DNA of 64,000 bases from Haemophilus parainfluenzae (GTDB lineage: Bacteria; Pseudomonadota; Gammaproteobacteria; Enterobacterales; Pasteurellaceae), in assembly GCF_036288925.1 (NCBI RefSeq), contig NZ_CP127167.1, positions 1,240,001 to 1,304,000 of the forward strand, given 5' to 3'. A model generated the notes under the pieces. It was given only the letters and a program-made list of their open reading frames with translations. It did no database searches and was not told the DNA's origin. Shown in pieces: positions 20,789 to 32,224 of the stretch (position 1 is its first letter; each line of letters starts with the position of its first letter). Made by a program: the position numbers and the translations under genes.

Positions 20789-21754
20789 TTATGCTTTTTT
20801 ACTACCAAGGTAATTGTCTGCGAGTACTGCCACTAAAATCACTAACGCTTTGGCAATCATTTGGTAATAAGATGAAATATCTAATAAATTTAATGCGTTA
20901 TTTAGGAAACCAATAATTAAAGCACCGATAAGTGTTCCCATAACGCGCCCTTTACCGCCCATTAAACTTGTCCCGCCGACAACGACTGCTGCAATGGCAT
21001 CTAATTCATAAGAAACGCCAGCCGTGGGTTGGGCTGATGATAAACGTGAAGTCACGATCAAACCCGCTAATGCAGACAAGAAACCACTGACAGCAAAGAC
21101 AAAAATTTTGATTTTATTGACATTAATCCCTGAAAGTTGAGTGGCGGCTTCATTGCCCCCTAAGGCGTAAATATAACGTCCAATTCGAGTGTGTTTTAAA
21201 ATGTACCACGCCACCGCAAAAACAATTGCCATTAACCAAATTGGCACAGGAATCCCCAACAAATAGCCTGTTCCTAAGAATGCAAACTGATCGGCGGCAT
21301 CAGAAAAGCCCGTACTAATTGGACGACCATCGGTATAAACCATGGTCACACCACGTAATAATGTCATCGTCACTAAGGTTGCGATAAAAGCTTGAACTTT
21401 CCCTTTTGCCACAATGGCACCACTAATACCACCAAGCAATGTACCTAATACTAAAACAGCGGGAATCACCAATAAAATCGGATATTCACTGCCCACCAGT
21501 GATGCGGCAATCGCGCCGGTTAATGCCAATACAGAGCCGACAGATAAATCGATCCCTGCAATTAAAATCACGAATGTCATTCCCACCGCAATAATTGCGT
21601 TCACCGACGTTTGACGAAGAATATTGAGAATATTATCAATCGAGAAAAAATCAGGGTTGATAAATGAAACAATGGCAATCAGAACTAATAACGCCACAAT
21701 AGAACGTTGTTCGAGTAAGAATTTGCCTAATTTGAACGTATTTTGCGTACTCAT
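20789..21754 (-). CDS. rbsC: Ribose ABC transporter permease RbsC
   Basis: RbsC is the inner-membrane channel subunit, 321 residues. There are about ten hydrophobic segments; AVGMTFVILIAGIDLSVGSV and VVVGGTSLMGGKGRVMGTL are the conserved BPD-transporter-2 motifs. It lies 15 bases after rbsA and 18 bases before rbsB, so it is clearly within the operon. Nothing unusual is seen. Confidence 0.97.
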   Translation of the reverse strand: MSTQNTFKLGKFLLEQRSIVALLVLIAIVSFINPDFFSIDNILNILRQTSVNAIIAVGMTFVILIAGIDLSVGSVLALTGAIAASLVGSEYPILLVIPAVLVLGTLLGGISGAIVAKGKVQAFIATLVTMTLLRGVTMVYTDGRPISTGFSDAADQFAFLGTGYLLGIPVPIWLMAIVFAVAWYILKHTRIGRYIYALGGNEAATQLSGINVNKIKIFVFAVSGFLSALAGLIVTSRLSSAQPTAGVSYELDAIAAVVVGGTSLMGGKGRVMGTLIGALIIGFLNNALNLLDISSYYQMIAKALVILVAVLADNYLGSKKA

Positions 21755-21769
21755 AAAAACTCCGTCAGT

Positions 21770-23266
21770 TTAAACCGCACTTTTACCAATTGCAGCGGCA
21801 AGTAATTTTTCTTGTGTCGCGTCTTCGCGAGAAAATTCACCACTAATTCGTCCTTCTCGCATCACTAATATGCGATCTGACATTCCCAACACTTCAGGCA
21901 TTTCTGATGACACAATGATGATACTCAAGCCATCTTGTTTAAATTTATTAATGAGTTGGTAAATTTCTTTTTTCGCCCCAACATCAACACCACGTGTTGG
22001 TTCATCTAAAATTAAAACATTAGGACGGGTCATCAACCCTTTTGCAATCGCCACTTTCTGTTGGTTTCCCCCTGAAAGTAAACCAATTTGCTGATCACGA
22101 CTTGGGGTTTTGATATTAAACATTAAGATAAAATCATCTACCGCAAGTTGCTCCGAATCGTGGCGGATACGACCAACTTTTGAAAAATGATCTAAGGCAG
22201 TCAGTGACATATTTTCTTTTACCGACATCCCTAAAATTAAACCATCACCTTTACGATCTTCTGAAATATAAACAATGCCATTATTCAAGCCGTCTTGCGG
22301 ACAATCATTTGAAATCGTTTTCCCATTTAACCGCACTTCACCGTTTTCTTTAGGTAAGGCACCATAAAGCACTTTCATTAATTCTGTGCGCCCTGCGCCC
22401 ATTAAGCCTGAAATCCCTAGAATTTCACCCGCACGCAATGTAAAGCTCACGTTGTGCACACCACTACCAGAGAGTTGGTTAACTTCTAAACGGACTTCGC
22501 CTTCAGGAACATCAACATGGGGATATTGCTCATCAAGACGACGCCCAACCATCATTTCAATCAAACGGTCTTCAGTTAACTCCGCAACAGCCACTTCACC
22601 GATAAATTGACCATCACGTAAAACCGTCACATCATCACAGATTTCAAAAATCTCTTTAATACGATGCGAAATATAAACAATGCCTCGTTTTTCCGCTTTT
22701 AACTCACGAATAACATTAAATAGTGCTTCTGTTTCCGTATCTGTTAAGGCATCCGTTGGTTCATCCATAATGATGACTTTGCTTTCAAAACTTAAGGCTT
22801 TCGCAATTTCCACCATTTGTTGCTCACCAATGGACAATTCTGAACAAAGTTGATGGCTACTATGGGGGACATTTAGACGTGCTAATAGCTTATCCGCTTC
22901 TGCGTGCATTTTTTTCCAATCGATAGATCCAAAAGGCGTAGTAAATTCACGACCTAAGAAGATATTTTCAGCAATGGTTAAATTACCCACCAAATTTAAT
23001 TCTTGGTGAATAATGCTGATGCCCGCTTCTTGCGAGTTTTTAGGACCTTTGAACATGACTTGTTGACCAAGATATTCAATTGTTCCTGCATCTTTACTAT
23101 AAATCCCTGTCAGCACTTTCATTAATGTTGACTTACCCGCGCCATTTTCACCCATTAATGCCATAGCACGCCCAGCATAAACAGATAAACAAGCATTACT
23201 TAATGCCTTCACACCAGGGAAAGATTTATCGATACCACTAATTTTTAAGAGTGTTTCTCGTTCCAT
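21770..23266 (-). CDS. rbsA: Ribose ABC transporter ATP-binding protein RbsA
   Basis: RbsA carries two fused ATPase domains in 498 residues. The first has Walker [15 protein letters not shown], signature [15 protein letters not shown] and Walker [12 protein letters not shown]. The second has the degenerate Walker [15 protein letters not shown] typical of sugar importers, signature [15 protein letters not shown] and Walker [13 protein letters not shown]. It energises ribose uptake through RbsC. Confidence 0.97.
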   Translation of the reverse strand: MERETLLKISGIDKSFPGVKALSNACLSVYAGRAMALMGENGAGKSTLMKVLTGIYSKDAGTIEYLGQQVMFKGPKNSQEAGISIIHQELNLVGNLTIAENIFLGREFTTPFGSIDWKKMHAEADKLLARLNVPHSSHQLCSELSIGEQQMVEIAKALSFESKVIIMDEPTDALTDTETEALFNVIRELKAEKRGIVYISHRIKEIFEICDDVTVLRDGQFIGEVAVAELTEDRLIEMMVGRRLDEQYPHVDVPEGEVRLEVNQLSGSGVHNVSFTLRAGEILGISGLMGAGRTELMKVLYGALPKENGEVRLNGKTISNDCPQDGLNNGIVYISEDRKGDGLILGMSVKENMSLTALDHFSKVGRIRHDSEQLAVDDFILMFNIKTPSRDQQIGLLSGGNQQKVAIAKGLMTRPNVLILDEPTRGVDVGAKKEIYQLINKFKQDGLSIIIVSSEMPEVLGMSDRILVMREGRISGEFSREDATQEKLLAAAIGKSAV

Positions 23267-23275
23267 AACATCGTC

Positions 23276-23695
23276 CTAAAATGGCACACCAGACACTAAA
23301 ATAACGTTCGCATAAGGTGAACATTCCCCTGAACGCACAATCGCTTTGGATTCGTGGCTCATTTTTTTGAAATCGTCGTGGGAAATATATTCCACAGGAA
23401 TGTTATTGCCTTGAATGTTTTCCAGTTCAGCTAAATGCTCCAAAAGTGCGGTCAAAATTTGTGGATTTTTTTGTTTAATTTCTTCCGCCAAAATGGCACG
23501 TTCCACAAACATTTCACTTGTGGTGGCATAAAGCGTATCAAGAAAACGAGGAATGCCTTGGGTTAACGCTAAATCAATGCGCCCCACAAATTCAGGAATA
23601 GGTAATCCCGCATCACAAATTGTGACCATATCTGTATGCCCAAGGGTCGCAATAGCATGAGAAAGTTGAGCATTTAAAATTGTTGTTTTTTTCAT
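23276..23695 (-). CDS. rbsD: D-ribose pyranase RbsD
   Basis: RbsD interconverts the beta-pyran and beta-furan forms of ribose so that ribokinase receives the furanose. It is 139 residues, normal length. The N-terminal histidine and aspartate occur in [24 protein letters not shown], and the C-terminus [11 protein letters not shown] is typical. It is the first gene of the operon, preceded by operator and CRP sites. Confidence 0.95.
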   Translation of the reverse strand: MKKTTILNAQLSHAIATLGHTDMVTICDAGLPIPEFVGRIDLALTQGIPRFLDTLYATTSEMFVERAILAEEIKQKNPQILTALLEHLAELENIQGNNIPVEYISHDDFKKMSHESKAIVRSGECSPYANVILVSGVPF

Positions 23696-23723
23696 TTTTG
23701 CGCTCCATCATGTTTATCTTTCA

Positions 23724-23819
23724 TTCATCGAAACGTTTCGATGAAATTTGTATGCAAAAGATAACGAGAAAAAAATAAAAAGAGAAATACTTTTGTTTAA
23801 TTTTGTGAAATAGATCACA
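23724..23819 (-). promoter_or_regulatory. rbs operon control region: 22-base palindromic operator and CRP site
   Basis: A perfect 22-base palindrome centred on AAACGTTT (23724-23745) fits the LacI-family operator pattern and lies just upstream of rbsD, so is the probable RbsR operator. About 75 bases further upstream TGTGA-N6-TCACA (23804-23819) is a near-ideal CRP site. Together they imply repression without ribose and activation by cAMP-CRP. Confidence 0.85.
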
Positions 23820-23921
23820 AATTTTTAGTTATAACTTATTAGAGATAATGCTAAAAGTGCGGTCAAATTTCTGCTAGAATAGCGCGACTTTTTAATAGGA
23901 TAATTGACAACCTACGTAACG

Positions 23922-24638
23922 ATTGAAAATTTCCAACGCGGATTTGTTTTGCATCGTAAAGCATATAGGAAACGAGTTTGTTAGTCGATCTGTTTACGGA
24001 AGAAACAGGGCGTTTAACCGTGCTTGCAAAAGGCGCGCGAGCCAAACGTTCTGCGTGGAAAAGCATATTGCAGCCTTTTACACCATTGCTGTTACGGTGG
24101 ACAGGAAAAGGCAGTTTAAAAACATTGACTAAAATTGACTAAAGCAGAACCCGCAGCGATTACCTTACCTTTACAACAGACGGCATTATTTAGTGGGTTT
24201 TATGTCAATGAATTGATTTCACGCGTCATTGAACCAGAAACCTCTCATTCGCTCTTATTTCAATGTTATTTGCAATGCTTAACTCGTCTAGCAACGGACA
24301 CTTCGGTTGAACCGGCACTACGCACCTTTGAGTTTCAATTGTTGCAAACATTGGGATATGCTGTGAGTTTCACGCATTGCGCGGGTTCAGGTCTTCCTGT
24401 GGAGAGTGAAATGACTTATCGTTACCGAGAAGAAAAAGGATTTATCGCGTCTTTAATTAAAGATAATTTAACCTTTTATGGCAAAGAGTTACTCGCTTTT
24501 GAGACGAAAAATTTTCAAGATCCGTCAGTATTGCAGGCAGCAAAACGTTTTACACGTATCGCGCTAAAACCTTACTTGGGGAATGCGCCCTTGAAAAGTC
24601 GAGAATTATTCACACAAAACATATTACATTTGAAATAA
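23922..24638 (+). pseudogene. recO: recO pseudogene
   Basis: All of RecO (recombination mediator) can be read in pieces: FQRGFVLHRKAY, then [20 protein letters not shown] and [20 protein letters not shown], then [20 protein letters not shown] to the C-terminus [15 protein letters not shown]. The start position reads ATT instead of ATG, one base is missing near 23968, and a 10-base tandem duplication ATTGACTAAA (24124-24133, 24134-24143) shifts the frame again. This copy is inactive; an intact one may lie elsewhere. Confidence 0.85.
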
Positions 24639-24843
24639 TGGCATTATTCTACACTCCCCCAAAAACCACAAAAAAATCACCGCACTTAATCGCGGAAATT
24701 GTGGATCTTGATTATCAAGGTTTAGGCGTAGCAAAAATCCAAGGAAAAACGTGGTTTGTGGAAAATGCGTTGCCAACGGAAAAAGTCTAAATTCGTGTCA
24801 CGGAAGAAAAATGCCAATACGGATTAGGCATAACACAAAAAAT
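24638..24843 (+). pseudogene. rlmD: rlmD (rumA) 5' fragment cut by the right IS copy
   Basis: Starting at the ATG that overlaps the recO stop, MALFYTPPKTTKKSPHLIAE and the TRAM-domain segment VDLDYQGLGVAKIQGKTWFV match the N-terminus of the 23S rRNA m5U1939 methyltransferase RlmD. TAA at 24788-24790 interrupts LPTEKV-IRVTEEK, and the IS begins about 55 bases later. Only about 68 codons remain. Confidence 0.8.
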
Positions 24844-25549
24844 GGGGCTGACGTAGATTAGCAAGTGTGCTAGTCTATAAGAATGAAGATAACTCATTGT
24901 AAATTAAATAAATCTATACAAAATAAGCTCCTTGAATTTCTTGTATTAGAAGTTACAGCCCGAGCAACGGCTGATTTACTCGGTATCCAAGCCAATTCAG
25001 GGATTTTGTTTTACAGAAAAATTCGTGAAGTCATTAGCTATCATTTAGCCTTTGAAGCCGATGAGGTTTTTGATGGTCAAATTGAGCTTGATGAAAGCTA
25101 TTTTGGCGGTCCTCGTAAAGGAAAACGAGGTCGAGGTGCAGCAGGAAAAGTTGCTGTATTCGGTTTGTTAAAGCAACAAGGAAAAGTATTTACGGTAGTG
25201 GTAGAAAATACCAGAACAGAGACATTAATGCCTGTTATTGCGAGGAAAATCAAGACTAACAGCTGGGTTCATACCGATACTTATCGAAGCTATGATGCTC
25301 TTGATGTGAGCAAATTTCACCACTAACAATCAATCATTCCGAACTATTTGCGGTGAAACAAAACCACATAAATGGAATAGAAAATTTCTGGAGTCAGGCA
25401 ATACTCCGAAAATATAATGGCATCGACCGAAAAAACTTTCCTTTACTCTTGAAGGAATGTGAATTTCGGTTTAACTTTGGATCACCAAAAGAACAACTTA
25501 AAACATTGCGAAAATGGAGTGGTATTTAGGGCTAATCTACGTCAGCCCC
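24844..25549 (+). mobile_element. IS1016-like element, right copy (transposase frameshifted)
   Basis: Ends are GGGGCTGACGTAGATTAGC (24844-24862) and its inverse GCTAATCTACGTCAGCCCC (25531-25549). The transposase frame runs from 24883 for 147 codons (VTARATADLLGIQANSGILF, DGQIELDESYFGGPRKGKRG) and stops at FHH. The remaining C-terminal part (VNHSELFAVKQNHINGIENF) is in another frame. The left copy has the break at the same place. A 6-base in-frame deletion relative to the left copy is also present. Confidence 0.88.
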
Positions 25550-25563
25550 TTTATTTTTCAATA

Positions 25564-25614
25564 AAGTGCGGTCAGATTTTCAAGCAAATTGCTTTTAAAA
25601 TCTGACCGCTTTTT
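25564..25614. terminator. Uptake-signal hairpin terminator
   Basis: AAGTGCGGTCAGATTTT and AAAATCTGACCGCTTTTTT form a long inverted repeat between the right IS copy and the converging lipoprotein gene. Confidence 0.8.
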
Positions 25615-25630
25615 TAATGCTTGTTAACGA

Positions 25631-26719
25631 TTAATCCTTGCGCGGTGGCCAATAGATCTCTTCTTTTTTAACGATACCACGTTTGAGGATATCGGCGGCT
25701 AAGGCAGCAGTGTCAGGCGGATTTTGGTAGAACGCCGCGTCTTCCTTGCTCATTGCGGAGTAGATGCCTTTCCAATGGGTTTTGGCGGGTGGCAGGGGCA
25801 GGACTTCGTCTAGGCGCGGGAAGGTGTAGAAGGGGTTGCCGCTTTTAGTGCCTGTGCCTAGAAGAGCTTTATTCAATTCAGTATAAGCTGCTTCACGAAC
25901 AGGATCGGCAGGAGTGGCGTTAAATTGATGCATAATCTCCTTATCTTTAGCATAAATCATAGACATTCCTAAGGCTGCTTTGCCTCCACCCTCTCCTCCT
26001 TGTCGTACCGCATTATGCATTAATAACAGTGCTTCTTTTAGATTGCCATAGCGTATGATCTTTACCATATACAATTCTCTCATGGCAGCAGAAAAAACCT
26101 GTCTAGCTGCACAACCAAGCAGCAGTTCACGTGTGCTGTAATCTTTAAATTGTTTATCGTAAATCCGCGCTAATTCGTATTGAGCCAGCGGCACACCCAA
26201 ATCCACCGCTTTTTGCAGGTAAGCAAGACCAAGTTTCGGGTTGTGGCGGTAGCCCGCATTTCCTTCATACAGCGCATCAAACAACCAGTAGTTTGCCATC
26301 GCCCAATTTTTGTCTAAACCGTAATGCAGCCATTTGCGGGCGCGACTGGGCTGGGGAGCATACAAAGTACCACTTGCACCATGTCCATTGGTATAAAGTA
26401 AATAAAGGTTGTTGATTGCCTGATAATGCCCCTTCGACGCAGCCGCTTCATATAGGGTAATCATATCTTGCGCTTGACGTGTATTCTTGCGCCAACCTTC
26501 AGCATGAATCAGAGTGGCAGCGCGATACCAACGGTGTGATTCTGCATCAGGCGGTGATGGTGGTGTCCAAGTGGCGCAGGTGTATTCTGTGCGTTTGGGA
26601 TCAAATGCTTTGGGTGCAGAAAGCGTTTGAGTATCGTTACGGTCTGATGCTGAAAATGAATTTACTCCGCAAGCAGTAATTAGCGGGATAAGTAAGAAAA
26701 TGATATTACGTTTTTTCAT
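25631..26719 (-). CDS. Sel1-repeat-like lipoprotein (DUF6396-like)
   Basis: The start at 26719 gives 362 residues beginning MKKRNIIFLLIPLITACG, a lipoprotein signal with lipobox LITAC. A longer frame to 26761 would bury this signal. The body contains Sel1/TPR-like alpha-hairpins (ALYEGNAGYRHNPKLGLAYL, AVDLGVPLAQYELARIYD). The family is known as SEL1-like lipoproteins of unknown function in Pasteurellaceae and Neisseriaceae. It stands alone beside the right IS copy. Confidence 0.75.
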   Translation of the reverse strand: MKKRNIIFLLIPLITACGVNSFSASDRNDTQTLSAPKAFDPKRTEYTCATWTPPSPPDAESHRWYRAATLIHAEGWRKNTRQAQDMITLYEAAASKGHYQAINNLYLLYTNGHGASGTLYAPQPSRARKWLHYGLDKNWAMANYWLFDALYEGNAGYRHNPKLGLAYLQKAVDLGVPLAQYELARIYDKQFKDYSTRELLLGCAARQVFSAAMRELYMVKIIRYGNLKEALLLMHNAVRQGGEGGGKAALGMSMIYAKDKEIMHQFNATPADPVREAAYTELNKALLGTGTKSGNPFYTFPRLDEVLPLPPAKTHWKGIYSAMSKEDAAFYQNPPDTAALAADILKRGIVKKEEIYWPPRKD

Positions 26720-26889
26720 ATTTGAATGTGCTTTGGATGGATTAAAATTTAGTCTAAACATTCTTTTAAATAATGTAAATTATATTTTAACAATACCACC
26801 TGAAAATTAAAACTTTCATCAAAAAAACAAATTGATAACTTTATATTACTCATTTTTTAATGTGGTTTTTATGTTGTTTTTATAATAAA

Positions 26890-26930
26890 AAAGAGCGGTC
26901 AAAATTCACAGTGATTTTTGATCGCTCTTT
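26890..26930. terminator. Terminator downstream of der
   Basis: 15-base arms AAAGAGCGGTCAAAA / TTTTGATCGCTCTTT with a single G-T pair, built on a partial uptake-signal sequence. Confidence 0.8.
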
Positions 26931-26941
26931 GTTTGTTAAGA

Positions 26942-28462
26942 TTAGCGTTTCGCTTTTTTGATAAACTTCATCAAGCGTTTACGTTTACGTAATTGGTTTG
27001 GTGTGAGTTTATTTTTTCTACCCGCGAATGGGTTTGAACCTTCTTGGAATAGCAAGCGGATTGGCGAACCAATAATTTTCAAACTCTTACGATAATAATT
27101 AGATAAATAACGTTTGTACGAATCCGGTAATTTATCCATTTGGTTACCATGCACCACGATAATTGGTGGGTTATAACCACCTGGGTGAGCATATTTTAAT
27201 TTAATGCGACGACCGCCAATCATAGGTGGTTGATGCTCATCCGTTGCCATTTGTAAAATACGGGTGAGAAGGGAAGTCGTCATTTTTTGCGTCGCACAAG
27301 CATAAGCTTCTTTAATCGAATCAAAAAGATTCCCCACGCCACTGCCGTGTAAAGCAGAAATAAAATGCACACGGGCAAAGTCGATGAAATCAAGACGGCG
27401 ATCTAATTCGGATTTGACGCGATCTTTCACATCTTGATCTAAGCCATCCCATTTATTTACGACGATCACGAGCGAGCGTCCTGCATTTAAGATAAAGCCA
27501 AGTAGAGAGAGATCTTGATCTGAAATGTTTTCACGCGCATCAATTGTGAGTAACACCACATTTGCATCTTGAATCGCTTGTAATGTTTTGATGACAGAGA
27601 ATTTCTCAACGGCTAAATGCACTTTACCACGTTTACGCACACCTGCTGTATCAATCAAGGTGTATTGTTGCCCATCGCGTTCCATTGGAATGTAGATACT
27701 GTCGCGTGTTGTGCCTGGCATATCGTAAACCACCACGCGATCTTCACCTAAAATACGATTGGTTAATGTGGATTTACCAACGTTTGGACGGCCTACAATC
27801 GCAATTTTAATATTTTTATCTTGTTCTTCTTCAAGTTCTTCGTCTAATGCTTCATCAATTAATGAAGTATCTTCCTCTGAATCGAAGTCAAATTCGTTAT
27901 CCCATTCATCTTTTTCTTCTTCATCAGAAGTGCGGTCATTTTCTGCTTCGTTTTCTTGTAATTTTTCCGCTAAAGGTGCAAGTACTTGCTCCATTAATTG
28001 AGTCACGCCACGGCCTTGTGATGCGGCGATTTGTTCAATTTCACCTAAGCCTAATTGATAAAATTCCGCACAGTGTGAGTCTGCATCAATACCGTCAGTT
28101 TTATTTGCTACAACCACGGTTGTTTTATTAGTACGTTGGCGTAAGTAATTGGCAATGCCAATGTCTGCAGCCGTTAAACCTGCACGCGCATCCACTAAGA
28201 AAAGCACGACATCGGCTTCTTCAATCGCTAGTAAGGATTGTTCCGCCATTTTTTCTTCAACGCCTTCTTCAGTGCCATCAATACCGCCGGTATCGATCAC
28301 AATGAAATCATAGCCAGAAATATTGGCATGACCGTATTTACGATCTCGAGTTAAACCAGGGAAGTCAGCGACAAGCGCATCGCGGGTACGGGTTAAACGG
28401 TTGAATAGAGTGGATTTACCTACGTTTGGTCGACCCACTAAGGCAACGACAGGAGTTGTCAT
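26942..28462 (-). CDS. der: Ribosome biogenesis GTPase Der (EngA)
   Basis: Der has two tandem GTPase domains and is needed for 50S assembly. It is 506 residues. The first domain has [15 protein letters not shown] and DTGGIDG; a long acidic linker (roughly residues 170-215) follows, then a second domain with [25 protein letters not shown] and NKWDGLD. A KH-like C-terminal domain ends in the basic tail [16 protein letters not shown]. Standard length and motifs. Confidence 0.97.
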   Translation of the reverse strand: MTTPVVALVGRPNVGKSTLFNRLTRTRDALVADFPGLTRDRKYGHANISGYDFIVIDTGGIDGTEEGVEEKMAEQSLLAIEEADVVLFLVDARAGLTAADIGIANYLRQRTNKTTVVVANKTDGIDADSHCAEFYQLGLGEIEQIAASQGRGVTQLMEQVLAPLAEKLQENEAENDRTSDEEEKDEWDNEFDFDSEEDTSLIDEALDEELEEEQDKNIKIAIVGRPNVGKSTLTNRILGEDRVVVYDMPGTTRDSIYIPMERDGQQYTLIDTAGVRKRGKVHLAVEKFSVIKTLQAIQDANVVLLTIDARENISDQDLSLLGFILNAGRSLVIVVNKWDGLDQDVKDRVKSELDRRLDFIDFARVHFISALHGSGVGNLFDSIKEAYACATQKMTTSLLTRILQMATDEHQPPMIGGRRIKLKYAHPGGYNPPIIVVHGNQMDKLPDSYKRYLSNYYRKSLKIIGSPIRLLFQEGSNPFAGRKNKLTPNQLRKRKRLMKFIKKAKR

Positions 28463-28573
28463 AAAAATATCTCTGTAAAGTGTAAATTTGGTTAATTATA
28501 GCGAATGTTGGCTGACAGGTAAAATTCGGGCATAAAAAAAGCACCTTCTGGTGCTTCATTATCTCGGCTTAAT

Positions 28574-28650
28574 TGGCGGAATGGACGGGACTCGAACCCG
28601 CGACCCCCTGCGTGACAGGCAGGTATTCTAACCAGCTGAACTACCACTCC
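28574..28650 (-). tRNA. tRNA-Asp (GTC), copy 1
   Basis: 77-base cloverleaf on the minus strand: GGAGTGG acceptor, CTGTCACG anticodon loop (anticodon GTC), GGTTCGAGTCC T-arm, encoded CCA. Identical to the next copy. Confidence 0.97.
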
Positions 28651-28677
28651 GTGAGTATATTAAGACAAGTTTTAAAT

Positions 28678-28754
28678 TGGCGGAATGGACGGGACTCGAA
28701 CCCGCGACCCCCTGCGTGACAGGCAGGTATTCTAACCAGCTGAACTACCACTCC
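28678..28754 (-). tRNA. tRNA-Asp (GTC), copy 2
   Basis: Second, identical 77-base tRNA-Asp, 27 bases from copy 1 and probably transcribed with it. Confidence 0.97.
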
Positions 28755-28841
28755 GCTAAGTGCTGGGTATAATAATGATGAACGTTAAAACCGTCAATCT
28801 TTTTTTTCTTTTTTATGTTTATCTGATTAATAGATAACCGA

Positions 28842-29603
28842 TTAATGTGAGGTTTCGTCACCCGTACGAATAGACCAAAAACATTTGCCATCGCTTTTTT
28901 TATTGACCAATTTAAGGAAATCTAAATGGGCTTGTAGTTCATCATCATTGGGTTGTAACACTTTTAAATTTGGTGAAAAATTGACCGCACTTTGAAGATC
29001 TTGCATATTGGGGCCAGCTTGGATAATTGAACTATCCGCATGCTCTTCATCAAATAGACTGGTTTGACCGCCCGTCATGGATAAATAAACGTCGGCCAAA
29101 ATCTCAGCATCCAGTAACGCGCCGTGGAGTGTTCGTTTGCTGTTATCAATACCTAAACGATCACACAACGCATCTAAGCTATTACGTTTTCCAGGATACA
29201 TTTGGCGAGCCATTTGCAACGTATCAGTAACGAGGCAAATGTCGGTCGTTTTGATATCTAACCCAAGTTTACGGAATTCATAGTCCATAAAGCCCACGTC
29301 GAAGGGGGCGTTGTGAATCAGCAGTTCAGCACCACGAATGTATTCTATAAAGTCCTGTGCAATTGTTTTGAAATCCGGTTTATCCGCCAGCATTTCATCC
29401 GTAATACCGTGAACTTTAATAGCATCGGGATCAACTAAACGATCCGGCTTAATATAAATGTGAAAATTATTGCCCGTGTATTTACGGTTGATCATTTCCA
29501 CAGCACCAATTTCAATAATGCAATGTCCTTCGTAATGTGCGCCAATTTGGTTCATACCGGTGGTTTCAGTATCCAGTACAATTTGGCGATCCGGATTTAT
29601 CAT
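28842..29603 (-). CDS. dnaQ: DNA polymerase III epsilon subunit (proofreading exonuclease)
   Basis: DnaQ is the 3'-5' proofreading exonuclease of the replicative polymerase, 253 residues. Exo motifs are [11 protein letters not shown] (residues 8-18), [16 protein letters not shown] and [16 protein letters not shown], with all catalytic acids present. The C-terminal tail would bind the alpha subunit. It is divergent from rnhA with starts 59 bases apart, the classical dnaQ/rnhA arrangement. Confidence 0.97.
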   Translation of the reverse strand: MINPDRQIVLDTETTGMNQIGAHYEGHCIIEIGAVEMINRKYTGNNFHIYIKPDRLVDPDAIKVHGITDEMLADKPDFKTIAQDFIEYIRGAELLIHNAPFDVGFMDYEFRKLGLDIKTTDICLVTDTLQMARQMYPGKRNSLDALCDRLGIDNSKRTLHGALLDAEILADVYLSMTGGQTSLFDEEHADSSIIQAGPNMQDLQSAVNFSPNLKVLQPNDDELQAHLDFLKLVNKKSDGKCFWSIRTGDETSH

Positions 29604-29662
29604 TGTTCTACCTATTTGTTTCCTTTAAAATACCGTCTATTTTACACAAGCTCGAATTAGTT

Positions 29663-30124
29663 ATGCAAAAACAGATTGAAATTTTTACGGATGGATCTTG
29701 CCTCGGCAATCCGGGAGCCGGTGGCATAGGGATTGTCCTGCGCTATAAACAGCATGAAAAACATATTTCAAAAGGGTATTTCAAAACCACCAATAATCGC
29801 ATGGAATTACGAGCAGTGATTGAGGCTTTAAATAGCTTAAAAGAGCCTTGCCATGTAACGCTTTATAGCGATAGCCAATATATGAAAAATGGCATCACAC
29901 AATGGATTTACAATTGGAAGAAAAACAATTGGAAAGCGAGTACGGGCAAAGCGGTAAAAAACCAAGATTTATGGATTGCGTTAGATCAGGCGATTCAAAC
30001 CCATAACATTGATTGGCAGTGGGTGAAAGGCCATTCAGGCCATCGTGAAAATGAAATTTGTGATGAATTAGCCAAACAAGGCGCAGAAAATCCGACCTTC
30101 GAAGATATCGGTTACGAAGGCTAG
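29663..30124 (+). CDS. rnhA: Ribonuclease HI
   Basis: RNase HI degrades RNA in RNA-DNA hybrids. The start at 29663 gives 153 residues ([20 protein letters not shown]), the normal N-terminus; the 43-codon upstream extension overlaps dnaQ and is rejected. Catalytic residues are D in [12 protein letters not shown] in [14 protein letters not shown] in [11 protein letters not shown] and D in NEICDELA. Confidence 0.96.
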   Translation: MQKQIEIFTDGSCLGNPGAGGIGIVLRYKQHEKHISKGYFKTTNNRMELRAVIEALNSLKEPCHVTLYSDSQYMKNGITQWIYNWKKNNWKASTGKAVKNQDLWIALDQAIQTHNIDWQWVKGHSGHRENEICDELAKQGAENPTFEDIGYEG

Positions 30125-30147
30125 TCTGCACCTTATTTTAAGAGCGG

Positions 30148-31008
30148 TTATTCTTGATAACGAATTAAACCTTCCTGCTGTGTGGTGGCAATTAATGTGC
30201 CATCTGCAGCAAAAATTTGTCCTCTCGCTAAACCACGCCCAGCAAAAGCATTATTACTTTCAATGGCATGTAAGTGCCAATTATTTAAATTGAAAGGGCG
30301 GTGGAACCAAATGCTGTGGTCGATTGTGGCGACTTTCATCCCTTTCTGTAAAAAGCCTTTCCCATGTGGGTGAAGTGCGGTCAAAATACAGTGGAAATCA
30401 GAAAAATAGGCCAAGAGGCATTGTTGAGTCTGCAAATCCAGTGGTGCCTCTCCATTGGTTTTAAACCAAGCATATTGTTCGGGTGGGAGTTCGCGACCAT
30501 CAAATGGATTGTTCAAATATCGGCTATGAATCTGAAATGGTCGCTCTTGAGCAAATTTTTCACTCAAGCTTTCGGGCAAAGTCTGTGCTACTTTTAACAT
30601 GATTTCATGTTCATCAATGCATTGTTCAGGGCCTGGCACTTGCGGCATGGCTGATTGATGGTCAAAGCCTTCTTCGGGTACTTGAAATGAAGTTGTGACA
30701 TGACAAATCACATTTTTATGTTGAATGGCCTTTACGCGTAACGCAGAGAAATTGCGTCCTTCACGTAAAGTTTCTACATCATAAATAATCGGGTGTTGAC
30801 TGTCGCCAGGTGCTAAAAAGTAAGCATGGCAAGAATGGAGTACACGCTCCGCTGGGGAAACTTGCATCGCGGCAGAAAGAGATTGCGCCACGACTTGGCC
30901 ACCAAACACTTGGCGAAAACCTAAGTCTTCACTCGCACCACGAAAGATAAGATCATCAATTTTTTCTAGTTTTAACAATTCGATGAGTTGATTTAATTTA
31001 TCTGACAT
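30148..31008 (-). CDS. tesB: Acyl-CoA thioesterase II
   Basis: TesB hydrolyses medium and long acyl-CoA. It is a 286-residue double hot-dog protein with FRQVFGGQVVAQSLSAA, HSCHAYFLAPGD, and the catalytic region near SIWFHRPFNLNNW and GRGLARGQIFAADGTLIAT. It converges with rnhA. The physiological role is unclear in Haemophilus. Confidence 0.95.
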   Translation of the reverse strand: MSDKLNQLIELLKLEKIDDLIFRGASEDLGFRQVFGGQVVAQSLSAAMQVSPAERVLHSCHAYFLAPGDSQHPIIYDVETLREGRNFSALRVKAIQHKNVICHVTTSFQVPEEGFDHQSAMPQVPGPEQCIDEHEIMLKVAQTLPESLSEKFAQERPFQIHSRYLNNPFDGRELPPEQYAWFKTNGEAPLDLQTQQCLLAYFSDFHCILTALHPHGKGFLQKGMKVATIDHSIWFHRPFNLNNWHLHAIESNNAFAGRGLARGQIFAADGTLIATTQQEGLIRYQE

Positions 31009-31065
31009 TGTTTTTTCCTTTTATAAATACAAAAAGACCGCATAATCATGCGGTCTAAAGCGTTT

Positions 31066-32157
31066 TTATACGTTAAAGCGGAAGTGCATAACATCACCAT
31101 CTTGGACGATGTAGTCTTTACCTTCTAAGCGCCATTTACCTGCTTCTTTTGCACCGTTTTCACCTTTGAATTGGATGAAGTCATCGTAAGCAACTACTTC
31201 TGCACGGATGAAGCCTTTTTCAAAGTCTGTGTGGATTACAGCCGCTGCTTTAGGGGCTGTTGCACCAACAGAAACTGTCCATGCGCGTACTTCTTTCACA
31301 CCCGCAGTGAAATAGGTTTGAAGATTTAATAAGGCATAACCCGCACGAATTACACGGTTTAAACCAGGTTCTTCAATACCAAGATCTTGTAAGAATTCGA
31401 TTTTTTCATCATCATCAAGCTCAGCAATTTCTGCTTCAATCGCCGCACATACAGGCACCACAACAGAGCCCTCTTTTTCTGCAAACTCACGTACTTTGTC
31501 TAAATATGGGTTATTTTCAAAACCGTCTTCATTTACGTTCGCAATGTACATGGTTGGTTTTAATGTGAGGAAGTTATAGCTTTTAATCGCCAATAATTCA
31601 TCTTTATCTAACTCAACAGAACGAATCATACCTGCTTCAGAAAGTACAGGAAGGATTTTTTCCATCACAGACAGCTCAAATTTTGCGTCTTTATCGCCAC
31701 CTTTAGCTCGTTTTTGTAAACGTTGAATAGCACGTTCGCAGCTATCTAAGTCAGCAAGGGCTAATTCGGTATTGATAGTTTCGATATCGCTTAATGGATC
31801 GATTTTACCCGCAACGTGCACGATGTCATCATTTTCAAAACAACGAACAACATGACCAATTGCATCCGTTTCACGGATGTTAGCTAGGAATTTATTACCT
31901 AAGCCTTCACCTTTACTTGCACCCGCAACCAAACCAGCGATATCCACAAACTCCATGGTGGTGGGTAATACGCGTTCAGGTTTAACAATTTCCGCTAGCG
32001 CATCTAAACGCGGATCCGGCATTGGTACCACGCCAGTATTCGGTTCGATGGTACAGAACGGATAGTTTGCCGCTTCGATACCGGCTTTGGTTAATGCATT
32101 AAAAAGGGTAGATTTACCGACATTTGGCAAACCAACGATACCACATTTAAATCCCAT
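31066..32157 (-). CDS. ychF: Redox-regulated ATPase YchF
   Basis: YchF is an Obg-family P-loop protein that prefers ATP and associates with ribosomes. It is 363 residues. [18 protein letters not shown] is the P-loop, [20 protein letters not shown] the G3 region, and a C-terminal TGS domain contains [15 protein letters not shown]. It is downstream of pth, the usual pth-ychF order. Confidence 0.97.
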   Translation of the reverse strand: MGFKCGIVGLPNVGKSTLFNALTKAGIEAANYPFCTIEPNTGVVPMPDPRLDALAEIVKPERVLPTTMEFVDIAGLVAGASKGEGLGNKFLANIRETDAIGHVVRCFENDDIVHVAGKIDPLSDIETINTELALADLDSCERAIQRLQKRAKGGDKDAKFELSVMEKILPVLSEAGMIRSVELDKDELLAIKSYNFLTLKPTMYIANVNEDGFENNPYLDKVREFAEKEGSVVVPVCAAIEAEIAELDDDEKIEFLQDLGIEEPGLNRVIRAGYALLNLQTYFTAGVKEVRAWTVSVGATAPKAAAVIHTDFEKGFIRAEVVAYDDFIQFKGENGAKEAGKWRLEGKDYIVQDGDVMHFRFNV

Positions 32158-32180
32158 GATGTTTTCCTTATTGTGAGCGT

Positions 32181-32220
32181 AAGTGCGGTTAAAATTTATG
32201 GTGTTTTTTCACCGCACTTT
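32181..32220. repeat. Inverted pair of uptake signal sequences
   Basis: Perfect AAGTGCGGT (32181-32189) and ACCGCACTT (32211-32219) face each other between pth and ychF. Such pairs can act as terminators in Haemophilus. Confidence 0.8.
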
Positions 32221-32224
32221 TGAG